A DNA stretch of 64,000 nucleotides from Allobaculum mucilyticum (lineage in GTDB: Bacteria; Bacillota_I; Bacilli_A; Erysipelotrichales; Erysipelotrichaceae). The position numbers and the translations under genes were made by a program. Below the pieces are notes generated by a model, which was given only the letters and a program-made list of their open reading frames with translations, was not told the origin of the DNA and searched no databases. Position 1 is the stretch's first letter, and each line of letters opens with the position of its first letter. The DNA lies in NCBI RefSeq assembly GCF_022701195.1, contig NZ_CP078089.1, forward strand, positions 1,364,001-1,428,000, written 5' to 3'. Of this stretch, positions 9,180 through 19,264 are shown one piece after another.

Positions 9180-9213
9180 AAAAGGCGAAGACTCTCTCTC
9201 TTCGCCTTTTCTG
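9180..9213. terminator. Bidirectional terminator between convergent genes
   Basis: An AAAAGGCGAAGA arm, a short CT-rich loop and its complement are flanked by A and T runs on both sides. It lies between the secreted pseudogene (plus) and the oxidoreductase (minus), so it can serve both. Confidence 0.8.
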
Positions 9214-9235
9214 TCTGATGATTTTCTTACAGGAT

Positions 9236-10480
9236 TTATTCAGAAGCGCTGCTTTTTGCGGTTCCAGCCTGTCCTTTCATGTAGCGGTCCATCTCTTCTG
9301 CAATCTGACGGGAAAGAGCCACTGCATGAACAACCGTTTTTGCGCCGGTGACAACGTCGCCGCTGGCAAATACGCCTGGCATGGTTGTCGAACCAAGATC
9401 ATCGATCTTCAGGTTGCCGCGCTCATTGAGCTGCAGATCCGGATCACGGGTAACCAGACGGGTCTGCGGTACCTGAGAAATCGCAACGAGAACTGTATCG
9501 ACTTTCACGAAGTTTTCGGTTCCTTCGATCATTACAGTTTTTCCGTTTTCGTCCTTCTGCGTATCAGCAAGTACGACACCTTCATCCGTAATGCGGACCG
9601 GTGCTTTGTTGAAGACGAACTGAACGCCGTCGATTTTTGCGTATTCGACTTCTTCATCCGAAGCCGTTGCAGAATTCGAGCGGACATAGACAGTCACATT
9701 GCGGCTGCCTTTGCGGATTGCGGTACGCGCAGCATCCATTGCAGCATTGCCGGCACCGATCACCGCAACGTTTTCGCCAAGATCATAAACATCCGGGTTG
9801 TTCAGGTAATTCACTGCGTACTGCACATTGCCGAATGTTTCGCCAGGGATGTTCAGACGACGCGGTTTCCATGCGCCGGTTCCGATAAATACGGACGAAT
9901 AGCCGTCATCAAGCAGATCCTGAATGGATACTGCACCGCCGATGGCCATGTTCGGACGGAACTGAATGCCAAGAGCTTTCAGCTTCTTGTAGTAACGGTC
10001 AAGAATAGAACGCGGCAGTCTGTATTCAGGGATGCCATAACGCATGATGCCGCCAATCTTTTCGCGGACTTCAAATACAGTAACTTTGTAGCCCTTCTGA
10101 CGAAGAGCAACCGCAATGGTCAGACCGGCAGGTCCGGCACCGATGACAGCTGCACGCATGCCGTTTTCCGGTTCCATGGACAGCTGAATGCGCTCGAAGC
10201 AGGAGTTCGAAATATACTGCTCGATATCGCTGATCGCAACCGGGTCGCCTTTAATACCGCGAACGCAGGCGCCTTCGCACTGCTTTTCGTGGTCGCAGAC
10301 CAGGGAGCAGACGATCGAAAGCGGGTTATTTTCAAAAAGCATCTGAGCCGCATCCATAACCTCATGGTTTCTGAGCTTGCGGATCATTTCAGGAATATTG
10401 GTATGAATCGGGCACGCCTGACGGCATCTGGAGTTTTTGCACTGCAGGCAGGCCGAAGCTTCGGTAAGAATATTGTTCAT
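9236..10480 (-). CDS. GltD-like NAD(P)-dependent flavin/Fe-S oxidoreductase
   Basis: A 414-residue protein of the glutamate synthase small-subunit type. The first 100 residues hold two four-cysteine [4Fe-4S] groups (CLQCKNSRCRQACP and CSLVCDHEKQCEGAC). Next come an FAD-binding Rossmann motif (GAGPAGLTIAVA, near 112), a second dinucleotide motif for NAD(P)H (GAGNAAMDAA, near 250) and the C-terminal GVFASGDVVTG flavin motif. Such subunits pass electrons from NADPH via FAD and Fe-S clusters to a partner enzyme. No glutamate synthase or dihydropyrimidine dehydrogenase large subunit is adjacent, so the partner is unknown. An AAAGGAAAG site precedes the start. It could equally be the electron-transfer half of a PreT/PreA-like system. 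Confidence 0.85.
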   Translation of the reverse strand: MNNILTEASACLQCKNSRCRQACPIHTNIPEMIRKLRNHEVMDAAQMLFENNPLSIVCSLVCDHEKQCEGACVRGIKGDPVAISDIEQYISNSCFERIQLSMEPENGMRAAVIGAGPAGLTIAVALRQKGYKVTVFEVREKIGGIMRYGIPEYRLPRSILDRYYKKLKALGIQFRPNMAIGGAVSIQDLLDDGYSSVFIGTGAWKPRRLNIPGETFGNVQYAVNYLNNPDVYDLGENVAVIGAGNAAMDAARTAIRKGSRNVTVYVRSNSATASDEEVEYAKIDGVQFVFNKAPVRITDEGVVLADTQKDENGKTVMIEGTENFVKVDTVLVAISQVPQTRLVTRDPDLQLNERGNLKIDDLGSTTMPGVFASGDVVTGAKTVVHAVALSRQIAEEMDRYMKGQAGTAKSSASE

Positions 10481-10742
10481 TTCTGTCTTTCCTTTCTGAT
10501 TTCCGGGAAATACTCAATTACCTGTCTTTTCAATAGGCAGGTAAAAATATAGATGTAGGAAATATAGAGGGGGAGGACAGAGCTGTAAAGCCTTACAGAT
10601 GCCTGATCACACGTTTTGCAAACAATTCCCACCTTTATAACTTGTGTTCCTTTTCCATATTCTTTCCTTTTATTTATCCGGCTGCTGACCGGGGATTGTG
10701 CAATTTTTCGCTTTTCACATTTGCTGAGCACATTACAGATAC
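10481..10742. other. Non-coding stretch upstream of the GltD-like gene
   Basis: It must contain the promoter of the minus-strand oxidoreductase, but I cannot point to convincing -35/-10 boxes. Open frames here have no ribosome binding site and no recognisable product. Confidence 0.5.
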
Positions 10743-10799
10743 AAAAAGGCTGCCCGGATTCCGGAACGTCAGTGGCGTCGGAACTCAGGCAGCCTTTCT
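10743..10799 (-). terminator. Terminator of the zinc-ribbon/lectin-like gene
   Basis: Ten-base arms (AAAGGCTGCC at 10745-10754 and its complement at 10788-10797) enclose a 33-base loop. Read on the minus strand the stem is followed by a TTTTT run. It lies about 60 bp past the end of the gene at 10858. Confidence 0.75.
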
Positions 10800-10857
10800 T
10801 CTTTCTGTGCTTCTGTACTTCTGTGTTTCGGTGTTTCTGTATTGCTGCAGAGATTTA

Positions 10858-12300
10858 TTACTTGATCAGATAATGGAACGTATAGCCGCTGTAGCCTGGA
10901 CGCGTATCTTCGCCGACCAGTGCGATCCGCCAGCCTGCATCCGTTTTACGCAGGACATAGTAGCCGGTCATGTCTACAGTAACGGTTTCAGTATCCGGCT
11001 CGCCATCCGCAAGGCGGCCAGCCAGATCGGGCGAAACGGTGAAGACTGGCTGATCCATCAGACCAGTGCCTTCTACCCAGTAGGCTTCTTCGCCGCCTGC
11101 AGGTTTATAGGCACCAATGACGAAAATGTCGGATGTACCATAGCTGCTGTCAAGATAAGACTGTACCTCATCAAGCTCGGAGCCAGTCATGAAAACCGCA
11201 AGCGTGCCGCCGGCAGCCTGTGCTTCCACTTTGGCATCCTGCCAGGTAAACGATTCCGGCGCCGGTTCGACCTGATAGCCGCCGCCAATATCAATCGGCT
11301 TGTCCTGACCGAGTTCATTTGGTCGTTCTACAGGTTCCTGTGCCGGTTCTTCAGGTGTCGGAGAAGGTGTGACAACCGGTTCTTTATCCTTTGTTTCTTT
11401 GTTCTTATCTTTGTCAGCCTGGGCTTTCTTTGCAGCCTCTTCTGCTTTCTTGCGGGCAGCTGCTTCGCTGTCTGCTTTGGCTTTTGCCTTCTTGGCTTCT
11501 TCAGAGGCTTTCTTCGCCTTATCTTCTGCCTGTTTGGCTTTTGTGGCTTCCTGAGCAGCACGCTTATCGGCTGCCTTCTTTGCCGCCTCAGCTTCTTTCA
11601 GCTTTTCGGAATCTCTGGCTGCTTTCTGTTCTTTGGCTTTCTGTTCTGCTTTTGCGGCTTCCTCAGAAGCAGCCTGCGATGTCTGCTTATCCCTGATCTT
11701 TTCAGGAGGCGTCAGAACCGTATTGCCAGACTGGCTGGTTCCTGCTGCATCCGCCGTTTTGTTATTGCTGGAAGAAGAATGATGCATCATGCCAGCAAAA
11801 ATGCCGCCGCAAAGAGCAATGACTGCAACGCTGCTGATGGCTGCGATGAGAATCTGCTTTTTCTTCGGATCTTTTTTGGGTCCGCCTGGCATGCCGCCTG
11901 TCGAATAGCCATTGCTGGAAGGATAGCCAGGTCCGCTTGCTTTCTGTGTATAGAAGGGCGAAGCAGCCTGTCTTTGCGGTCCGTTGCTGGATCCCCGGGA
12001 ATAAAAGCCCGAGGGGACTCCGTTTGGAGTCGAATTCTGGGCAGAGTTTGGACCGGCACTGAAGCCCCGGTTTGGCCCTGGCAATGGGCCTGGTCCTCCG
12101 ACGTTCTGAGAGCGTCCGGCTGTGCGGGACTGATTATTCATAGGGTGAATCCAGGGCTCTTCCTGCTGATTCAGTGTCGGATCTTCAGGCAGCACCTGTA
12201 CGGTAGAATCGCTGAATGTGCCTGCAACCGCATGTCCGCATTTGGTGCAGAAGCGCTGATTGGGCGAAAGCGGTGCGCCGCAGTGAGTACAGTTCATCAT
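10858..12300 (-). CDS. Zinc-ribbon membrane protein with coiled coil and C-type-lectin-like domain
   Basis: 480 residues, start ATGATG after AAGAAGGGAA. In order: an N-terminal zinc ribbon (CTHCGAPL, FCTKCGHA); a Gly/Pro/Asn/Ser-rich stretch to about 145; one membrane segment (ILIAAISSVAVIALCGGIF); about 130 residues of Lys/Ala/Glu heptad-like coiled coil; a Pro/Glu hinge (PSPTPEEPAQEP); and a C-terminal globular part beginning SFTWQDAKVEAQAAGGTLAVF. That segment and the later YWVEGTG and YYVLRK look like a C-type-lectin-like fold (compare TWxxAxxxCxxxGGxLA). Expected topology puts the ribbon inside the cell and the coiled coil and lectin-like part outside. It appears to be transcribed alone. 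Ligand and role are unknown. Confidence 0.7.
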   Translation of the reverse strand: MMNCTHCGAPLSPNQRFCTKCGHAVAGTFSDSTVQVLPEDPTLNQQEEPWIHPMNNQSRTAGRSQNVGGPGPLPGPNRGFSAGPNSAQNSTPNGVPSGFYSRGSSNGPQRQAASPFYTQKASGPGYPSSNGYSTGGMPGGPKKDPKKKQILIAAISSVAVIALCGGIFAGMMHHSSSSNNKTADAAGTSQSGNTVLTPPEKIRDKQTSQAASEEAAKAEQKAKEQKAARDSEKLKEAEAAKKAADKRAAQEATKAKQAEDKAKKASEEAKKAKAKADSEAAARKKAEEAAKKAQADKDKNKETKDKEPVVTPSPTPEEPAQEPVERPNELGQDKPIDIGGGYQVEPAPESFTWQDAKVEAQAAGGTLAVFMTGSELDEVQSYLDSSYGTSDIFVIGAYKPAGGEEAYWVEGTGLMDQPVFTVSPDLAGRLADGEPDTETVTVDMTGYYVLRKTDAGWRIALVGEDTRPGYSGYTFHYLIK

Positions 12301-12753
12301 TTCCCTTCTTTCTTCTTTCGTTTCTGATCTTTTCTGGTCTGGTCAGCCGCCTTTGCAGAACGGGCGGTTCTGTCTGGGGCTGTCATCTTTGATGAGTATG
12401 ACGGATTCCCATTCTGTCCGGATCACGGGGTAAAAAACGGCAGCTGTTTTCTGGGGTGCACTATGAATCGACCTGCATCCATAAAGTCTGATTGCCGGGC
12501 AGAGGGAATCTTCGAACCGGTGTAAAACGGTCCAAAAGCATTTTTATTTTAGTACAGTATTTTTTCAATCGGTCAATGCTTTCCCGGGTTCGCGAATTCT
12601 GCACCGTTTATGCCATTTATTCTCTTACTCTTCCGGCTTTTTTACGCTCTGCACTTCCTGCCTTCTGCCGGAAAAGCAAAACAGAAACCGGAAGCGTACC
12701 CCGGAAAACGGACAGAGAAAGAAAGCAGGCACAGAAAGAGAGAAAGAAAAAGA
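12301..12753. other. Non-coding stretch between zinc-ribbon gene and chaperone block
   Basis: This segment should hold the promoter of the leftward zinc-ribbon gene. An AT-rich patch around 12540-12570 (minus strand TTGAAA... TAAAAT) is the only candidate and its spacing is poor. I see no gene in it. Confidence 0.45.
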
Positions 12754-12789
12754 CTGCAGGCACTCATCCACGAAAATGAGTGCCTGCAG
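12754..12789 (-). terminator. Terminator after the zinc-less DnaJ paralogue
   Basis: Perfect 14-base arms (CTGCAGGCACTCAT at 12754-12767 and its complement at 12776-12789) form a tight hairpin. On the minus strand it is followed by a T-rich tract. Confidence 0.85.
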
Positions 12790-12891
12790 CTTGTTCAGAA
12801 AGTTTGGCGAATGCAAAGCAGGGAGGTCTTGAGCAAAGGGGAGTTTCCGCACAAGCCATTGCTCCAGCCGATGCTTTGCTTTCAAAGATAC

Positions 12892-13884
12892 TTAGGCCTG
12901 CTGTCGGGTCGCCTGGAATTTTTCCAGGAGATCTTTCTGTTCAGGTGTCAGATCTTTAGGAACAGTGATGCGAATCCTTACTTTCTCATCTCCTGTACCT
13001 TTCGAGGTTGTAATGCCTTTGCCTTTCAGGCGCAGGCGCTGTCCGGACTGGATGCCAGCCGGAACTTTCATTGTGACTGTACCATCAAGTGTCGGTACAT
13101 CCACGGTCGTACCAAGAGCTGCCGCAATTGCGTCAACTGGAACTTCAACAATAATATCGTTATCTTCACGGGTAAAGGTCTTATCCGGACGGACTTTGAC
13201 TTCCAGATACAGGTCGCCAGGTGCGCCGCCATAAATGCCAGGTTCGCCTTTACCTGGAATACGGATCTTCTGACCGTCTTTAATGCCGGCCGGAACTTTC
13301 ACTTCAAGGGTGATCGGACGGGTTACATAATTTCCGGAAGCATCCGGTTCCGTCACGCTGAACGTAATTGACTGGGTGCTGCCTTTGACCGCTTCCATGA
13401 AGTCGACAGTAATCGATCCATGACGGTCCTCACCGCGCGCCGGATATTCATGACGGCGTGCACCGCCGCCAAATCCGCTGCCGCTTCCAAAAAGGTCCTC
13501 AAAATTGAAGCCGCCGCCTGATCCGCCAAATCCTGAGAATCCGCTGGCTCCTGAGCCGCCAAACAGGTCTTCAAAATTGAAACTCTGTCCGCCGCCGTAG
13601 CTGCCGCCGCCAAATCCGGCCTGGCCAAACTGGTTATACAGGTCTTCATTGAAGTTCGGATCGAGAGCTGCTTCGCCGTATTTATCATAAAGTTTACGTC
13701 TTTCCGGATTGGAAAGCGTCTCATGTGCAAGGTTAATCTCTTTAAATTTTTCTTCTGCATCCGGATCTTTGTTGACATCCGGATGATATTTCATCGCCAG
13801 TTTCCTGTACGCTTTTTTAATATCACGATCACTCGCATCCGGGGAAACGCCCAGAATGTTATACAGTCTCTGATTATCTGCCAT
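12892..13884 (-). CDS. CbpA-type J-domain co-chaperone without zinc finger
   Basis: 330 residues. The J-domain at 1-70 has the HPD motif (KYHPDVNKDPDA) that stimulates DnaK ATPase. A Gly/Phe/Ser-rich linker (about 85-140) with repeated FGG and NFEDLFG motifs follows, then the two beta-sandwich substrate-binding domains (GSITVDFMEAVKG, KVPAGIKDGQKIRIPGKG, LDGTVTMKVPAGIQ). There is no CxxCxGxG zinc domain, so this is a class B/CbpA-type DnaJ rather than DnaJ itself. It lies 275 bp downstream of dnaJ, separated by a terminator, and so is probably a separate transcript. It likely supplies DnaK with a different client range. Confidence 0.88.
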   Translation of the reverse strand: MADNQRLYNILGVSPDASDRDIKKAYRKLAMKYHPDVNKDPDAEEKFKEINLAHETLSNPERRKLYDKYGEAALDPNFNEDLYNQFGQAGFGGGSYGGGQSFNFEDLFGGSGASGFSGFGGSGGGFNFEDLFGSGSGFGGGARRHEYPARGEDRHGSITVDFMEAVKGSTQSITFSVTEPDASGNYVTRPITLEVKVPAGIKDGQKIRIPGKGEPGIYGGAPGDLYLEVKVRPDKTFTREDNDIIVEVPVDAIAAALGTTVDVPTLDGTVTMKVPAGIQSGQRLRLKGKGITTSKGTGDEKVRIRITVPKDLTPEQKDLLEKFQATRQQA

Positions 13885-14065
13885 ACTTCAGTCCTTTCCA
13901 AAAACCCCATGGTTTTCTGGACAGTTTGCATCTAATGGTTCCGTCCTCTTATATTTTCGTTGAGTTTGATGAAAAGAGTTGCTCATTTGACCACGAATCA
14001 GAAGCATCTGGTTCACTGTTCTTCCGTCTGGCCTTCTTATGGGCAGACCGGCTCTTTTCAAAGGA

Positions 14066-14106
14066 AAAACTGTCCGCATCTGTACATCTGTACTGCGGAC
14101 AGTTTT
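14066..14106 (-). terminator. Terminator after dnaJ
   Basis: Thirteen-base arms (AAAACTGTCCGCA at 14066-14078 and its complement at 14094-14106) enclose a 15-base loop. On the minus strand the stem ends in TTTTCC, placed about 50 bp past dnaJ. Confidence 0.75.
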
Positions 14107-14159
14107 CGTCTGGTCTGTGAATCCGGGCAGTCCAGTCTGTGTGACTGGTTTCCTGGATC

Positions 14160-15311
14160 CTATTCGTTTCCCTTCTGGAAGAAGCCCTTGATCTTGTCGA
14201 GCGGGCTTTCCGGTGCAGAGTTCTGATTGCCGCGGATCTGTTCGTAAAGCTCTCGTTCGGTTTCACTGATCTTCTTTGGAATTTCGATTTTAACCGTTAC
14301 GAACTGGTCGCCAGTGCCATGATCGGTGCGGACACCTTTGCCTTTCATGCGGAAACGCTGGTCCGGCTGGGTTCCTGCCGGGAGTGTGAGTTCTTCCTTG
14401 CCGAAGACAGTCGGTACTTCTGTCGTTTTGCCAAGGATGGCATCAACTGCCTGTACAGGCATCGTGTAGTAGATATCGTTGCCGACACGCTTGAATTCCT
14501 TATCCGGCAGAACATTGATCGTCAGATGCAGATCCCCGCTCGGGCCGCCGTTATAGCCATGCAGACCTTTGCCGGCTACACGAACCCGTGCGCCCGACTG
14601 GATACCCTGCGGGATTTTGACGCTCAGTTCGGTGTGCTTTCTCGTAAAGCCATCGCCATGGCAGACATGGCAGTTTTCTTCCGGAACCCTGCCGCTTCCG
14701 CCGCATTCCGGGCAGACGGATTCCTGGCGCATCTGGCCAAAGAAGGTCTGAACGGTTTCAACGCTCACACCGCTTCCGTGACAGTTCGGGCAGGTTTTCA
14801 GCTTGCCGTTTTCTGAGCCGGTACCGCTGCAGTGTTCACAGGGGGCATCATAGTCCACCGGAATCTGAACGGTTTTGCCATGGATCGCATCCATAAAGCT
14901 GATATCGATGGTTTTGGAAATATTCTCGCCTTTGATCGGACCTGCCGACTGTCTGGACGATGAACCGTAGCTCGAGAATCCGCTTGCTCCGGCACCGCCA
15001 AACATCGCGTTGAGAATATCGTCAATGGAGCCGAATCCACCTGTGCTGCCGCCAAAGCCGCCGAATCCTCCGAAGTTTCCAAAGTTCGGATCGGTTGTGC
15101 CATAGCGGTCATACGCAGCACGCTTCTGATCGTCGCTCAGAATTTCATAAGCGGCGTTGATTTCCTTGAAGCGCTCTTCTGCGTCGGCTCCTTTATAGAC
15201 ATCCGGATGGTATTTCTTAGCCATTTTCCGGTAGGCTTTTTTAATTTCTTCCTGGCTGGCGGAACGCTCAACGCCAAGAATCTCATAGAGGTCTTTCTGC
15301 TGACCTGCCAT
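14160..15311 (-). CDS. dnaJ: Chaperone protein DnaJ
   Basis: 383 residues with the full class A layout: a J-domain with HPD ([12 protein letters not shown]) at 1-70; a Gly/Phe-rich region to about 130; four zinc-binding CxxCxGxG repeats ([32 protein letters not shown]); and the C-terminal substrate-binding and dimerisation domains ([19 protein letters not shown]). It delivers unfolded proteins to DnaK and triggers ATP hydrolysis. It follows dnaK on the same strand by 335 bp with a strong terminator between, so it is probably partly or fully independent of the hrcA promoter. I see no CIRCE in front of it. Confidence 0.95.
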   Translation of the reverse strand: MAGQQKDLYEILGVERSASQEEIKKAYRKMAKKYHPDVYKGADAEERFKEINAAYEILSDDQKRAAYDRYGTTDPNFGNFGGFGGFGGSTGGFGSIDDILNAMFGGAGASGFSSYGSSSRQSAGPIKGENISKTIDISFMDAIHGKTVQIPVDYDAPCEHCSGTGSENGKLKTCPNCHGSGVSVETVQTFFGQMRQESVCPECGGSGRVPEENCHVCHGDGFTRKHTELSVKIPQGIQSGARVRVAGKGLHGYNGGPSGDLHLTINVLPDKEFKRVGNDIYYTMPVQAVDAILGKTTEVPTVFGKEELTLPAGTQPDQRFRMKGKGVRTDHGTGDQFVTVKIEIPKKISETERELYEQIRGNQNSAPESPLDKIKGFFQKGNE

Positions 15312-15570
15312 TTCTTTTCCCCCTCTTCTCTGTTCTTCAGCTGGATCAGTTCATCCGCTGTTTCTGTTTTCCTGTATACATAAGGTCTTTCAGACTTTGT
15401 CTGTTCTGTGCGTAGTCTGTCATCCGCTTTTTGGAATCCCGGACTGCATCCGGTATTTTTCCGGGCATATGAGATGACACGCTATTATTTTGCACGCAAA
15501 GTGCGTCGATTCAAAACGGGAACCGGCTGACGGCCTGTTTCCGGTTTCTTTTTCTGCACTCTTTCTGAAA

Positions 15571-15600
15571 AAAGCCGCAGGGGATTAGCCCTGCAGCTTC
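15571..15600 (-). terminator. Terminator after dnaK
   Basis: On the minus strand the stem AGCTGCAGGG / CCCTGCGGCT (one G·U-type mismatch) is followed directly by TTTTTT. It lies about 50 bp beyond the dnaK stop. The remaining 15312-15570 should contain the dnaJ promoter; none is obvious. Confidence 0.85.
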
Positions 15601-15646
15601 TTTCTGGAATAGTTTCGTTCAGGCTTACCTGTTAGGAGCAGAACGC

Positions 15647-17479
<1,833 letters not shown>

Positions 17480-18076
17480 TTATTCGCTCACTTTTACAAG
17501 AGCTGGCCGCAGGATGCGGTCTTTGAGCTTATAGCCTTTCTGAAATACTTCTGTAACAATGCCGGGTTCAACACCCTCTTTTTTCTCCGTCTGCAGAGCC
17601 TGCATAAAATTCGGGTCGAACGGTTTTCCTTCGGCTTCGATTTCTGCAACGCCTTCGTTAGTCAGCGCTGTAACAAACTGCTGCTGGATCATTTCGAATC
17701 CTTTTACAAAGTTTTCGATTTCGGGGTTATCCGGTTTAGCGGCCAGGGCCCGGTTCAGGTTGTCGAGAATCGGGAGCAATTCCAGCGCCGCGGACTGGAA
17801 TCTGTATTTTTTCGCCTGTTCAGTTTCTTTAAGCAGGCGCTTGCGTGTGTTGTCGGTATCTGCGTAAGCACGAAGAAGAGAATTCTTGCTTTCCGCGAGT
17901 TCCTGCTGAAGCGATTCAATCAGCCTTGCGGTTTCATCGAGATCGTCTGCCGTTGCTTCTGCCTCGACCGTTTCCGGTTCTACGACTTCAGCAGCTGCTT
18001 TGCGATCATTTTCGAATGTCTTTCCCTCCGGCTTCTTTGCCTGATCCGGCGTTTTTTTCGACTGATTCTTGCTCAC
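17480..18076 (-). CDS. grpE: Nucleotide exchange factor GrpE
   Basis: I place the start at the GTG at 18076, which has AAAGGAGG five bases upstream; an ATG at 18115 gives 13 extra residues but lacks such a site. The 198-residue protein has a charged, disordered N terminus; a long coiled coil (about 60-110); and the GrpE core with TRKRLLKETEQAKKY, ALELLPILDNLNRAL and the beta-wing end KLKDRILRPALVKV. It releases ADP from DnaK. Its first 71 bp overlap the 3' end of hrcA in another frame, so the two are translationally linked. Confidence 0.93.
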   Translation of the reverse strand: MSKNQSKKTPDQAKKPEGKTFENDRKAAAEVVEPETVEAEATADDLDETARLIESLQQELAESKNSLLRAYADTDNTRKRLLKETEQAKKYRFQSAALELLPILDNLNRALAAKPDNPEIENFVKGFEMIQQQFVTALTNEGVAEIEAEGKPFDPNFMQALQTEKKEGVEPGIVTEVFQKGYKLKDRILRPALVKVSE

Positions 18077-19100
18077 ACTGTCCTCCTTTATTTTCTGGTC
18101 CGAACGTCTTTTCAATCTGTTCGGACAGATAATCCATGAGACCTAATACTCTCGCATAATCCATTCGGTTTGGTCCGATGACCATCAGCTGTCCCTTTTC
18201 ATCGCCTAGCGTATGGAAAGCACTGCTGACAATAGAGCAGTCACCAATCTGGATCAGCTTGCTTCGCTCGTCAATGGCCGCCACGCTGTCTGCGGTGGTC
18301 GTCCATTCGAAGAACAGACGCTCGTTTTCAAGAATGCGCATCAGTTCTTCAAGACGCGGCATGCTGGTAAATTCCGGCTGGGCGAGCATGTTTGCCCGGC
18401 CGTATACCTTCGGATTTCCGGAAGCGAAGCCCATGACTGCGGACATGAACGCTTCAAACAGCACTTCGCTGCGTCCGACGTCTGCCGCAAATTCCGGCCG
18501 CATTTCTTCAAACCGGTCGGCGAGCTGTTCAATCGGAACACCCTTGAGCCGCTCATTGAGCAGGTCAGTGCACCGCTTGAGATCTTCAAGGGAGATGCTG
18601 TTATCAAATGAGAACAGCCGGTGTTCCGTCTGGCCGCTGCTGGTGATGACCACAGCAACTGCCTGCCTGTCGGATACGGGAATCAGCGAAAGCTGTACGA
18701 GAGTCTGCCGGCTCTGTTCGGGTTCGATCACGACACTGGTCAGATGCGTCATCTCAGAGAGAATCGAACAGCTGATCTTTGTCAGATCTTCGAGAGATCC
18801 GTGACGCCTGGAAAAGATCGCCCGTACGGCTTTTTCCGTGCTTTCATCGAGTGAGATTTCCATCAGGTTTTCAACATAATATCGATACCCTTTGGGCGAT
18901 GGAACTCTGCCGCTCGAAAGATGCGTTTTCTCCAGAAGTCCTTCTTTTTCAAGCAAAGCCAGTTCATTTCGGATCGTAGCTGATGAGACAGAGAAATCCA
19001 GCAAAGGAATCAGGGTTTTGGAGCCGACCGGTTCTGCAGTGCAGGTGAACCGTTCAACAAGACTTTTGAGAATAGCCTCCTGCCGTTTTGTCAGATCCAT
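18006..19100 (-). CDS. hrcA: Heat-inducible transcription repressor HrcA
   Basis: 364 residues. The N-terminal winged helix (KRQEAILKSLVERF, VSSATIRNELALLEKEG) recognises CIRCE; the GAF-like middle and C-terminal VIGPNRMDYARVLGLMDYLS are typical. The ribosome binding site GAGGTGG precedes the ATG. The C terminus runs about 25 residues beyond the usual end (after EKTFGPENKG), and that tail is encoded by the sequence that also holds the grpE ribosome binding site and first codons. HrcA represses its own operon and is kept folded by GroEL in known systems. It is the first gene of hrcA-grpE-dnaK, with a CIRCE 16 bp upstream. Confidence 0.95.
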   Translation of the reverse strand: MDLTKRQEAILKSLVERFTCTAEPVGSKTLIPLLDFSVSSATIRNELALLEKEGLLEKTHLSSGRVPSPKGYRYYVENLMEISLDESTEKAVRAIFSRRHGSLEDLTKISCSILSEMTHLTSVVIEPEQSRQTLVQLSLIPVSDRQAVAVVITSSGQTEHRLFSFDNSISLEDLKRCTDLLNERLKGVPIEQLADRFEEMRPEFAADVGRSEVLFEAFMSAVMGFASGNPKVYGRANMLAQPEFTSMPRLEELMRILENERLFFEWTTTADSVAAIDERSKLIQIGDCSIVSSAFHTLGDEKGQLMVIGPNRMDYARVLGLMDYLSEQIEKTFGPENKGGQCEQESVEKNAGSGKEAGGKDIRK

Positions 19101-19115
19101 ATTCCCACCTCGTTT

Positions 19116-19142
19116 TTGGCACTCAATCTATTCAACTGCTAA
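19116..19142 (-). promoter_or_regulatory. CIRCE operator of the hrcA operon
   Basis: TTGGCACTC at 19116-19124, a nine-base spacer and AACTGCTAA at 19134-19142 match the TTAGCACTC-N9-GAGTGCTAA consensus with one and two mismatches. The site lies between the -10 box and the hrcA start, where bound HrcA would block transcription. Confidence 0.9.
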
Positions 19143-19144
19143 TT

Positions 19145-19172
19145 ATGATAGCACCCGGTTTGGCAGATGCAA
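19145..19172 (-). promoter_or_regulatory. Sigma-A-type promoter of hrcA-grpE-dnaK
   Basis: On the minus strand TTGCAT (19172-19167), a 16-base spacer and TATCAT (19150-19145) lie just upstream of the CIRCE. An extra 8-bp inverted repeat, GATAGCAC at 19147-19154 and GTGCTATC at 19180-19187, spans the promoter and echoes the CIRCE half-site; its function is unknown. Confidence 0.7.
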
Positions 19173-19197
19173 GCCTTAAGTGCTATCTGAGTTTATT

Positions 19198-19225
19198 TTG
19201 ACAGCTATGGCCCCTCTTGCATATT
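19198..19225 (+). promoter_or_regulatory. Candidate promoter of yfiH
   Basis: TTGACA at 19198-19203 and CATATT at 19220-19225 are separated by 16 bases, about 40 bp before the yfiH start. A second -10-like TATACT at 19253-19258 would start transcription at or beside the ATG at 19265, which has no ribosome binding site, so a leaderless message is possible. Confidence 0.5.
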
Positions 19226-19264
19226 CAGATGCCTGCACTCCTTCAGCCACGCTATACTGAGTTT

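Noticed and set aside
9218-10552. Long plus-strand frame opposite the GltD-like gene
   Set aside because: It is a shadow of the minus-strand coding sequence, which has clear Fe-S, FAD and NAD(P) motifs.
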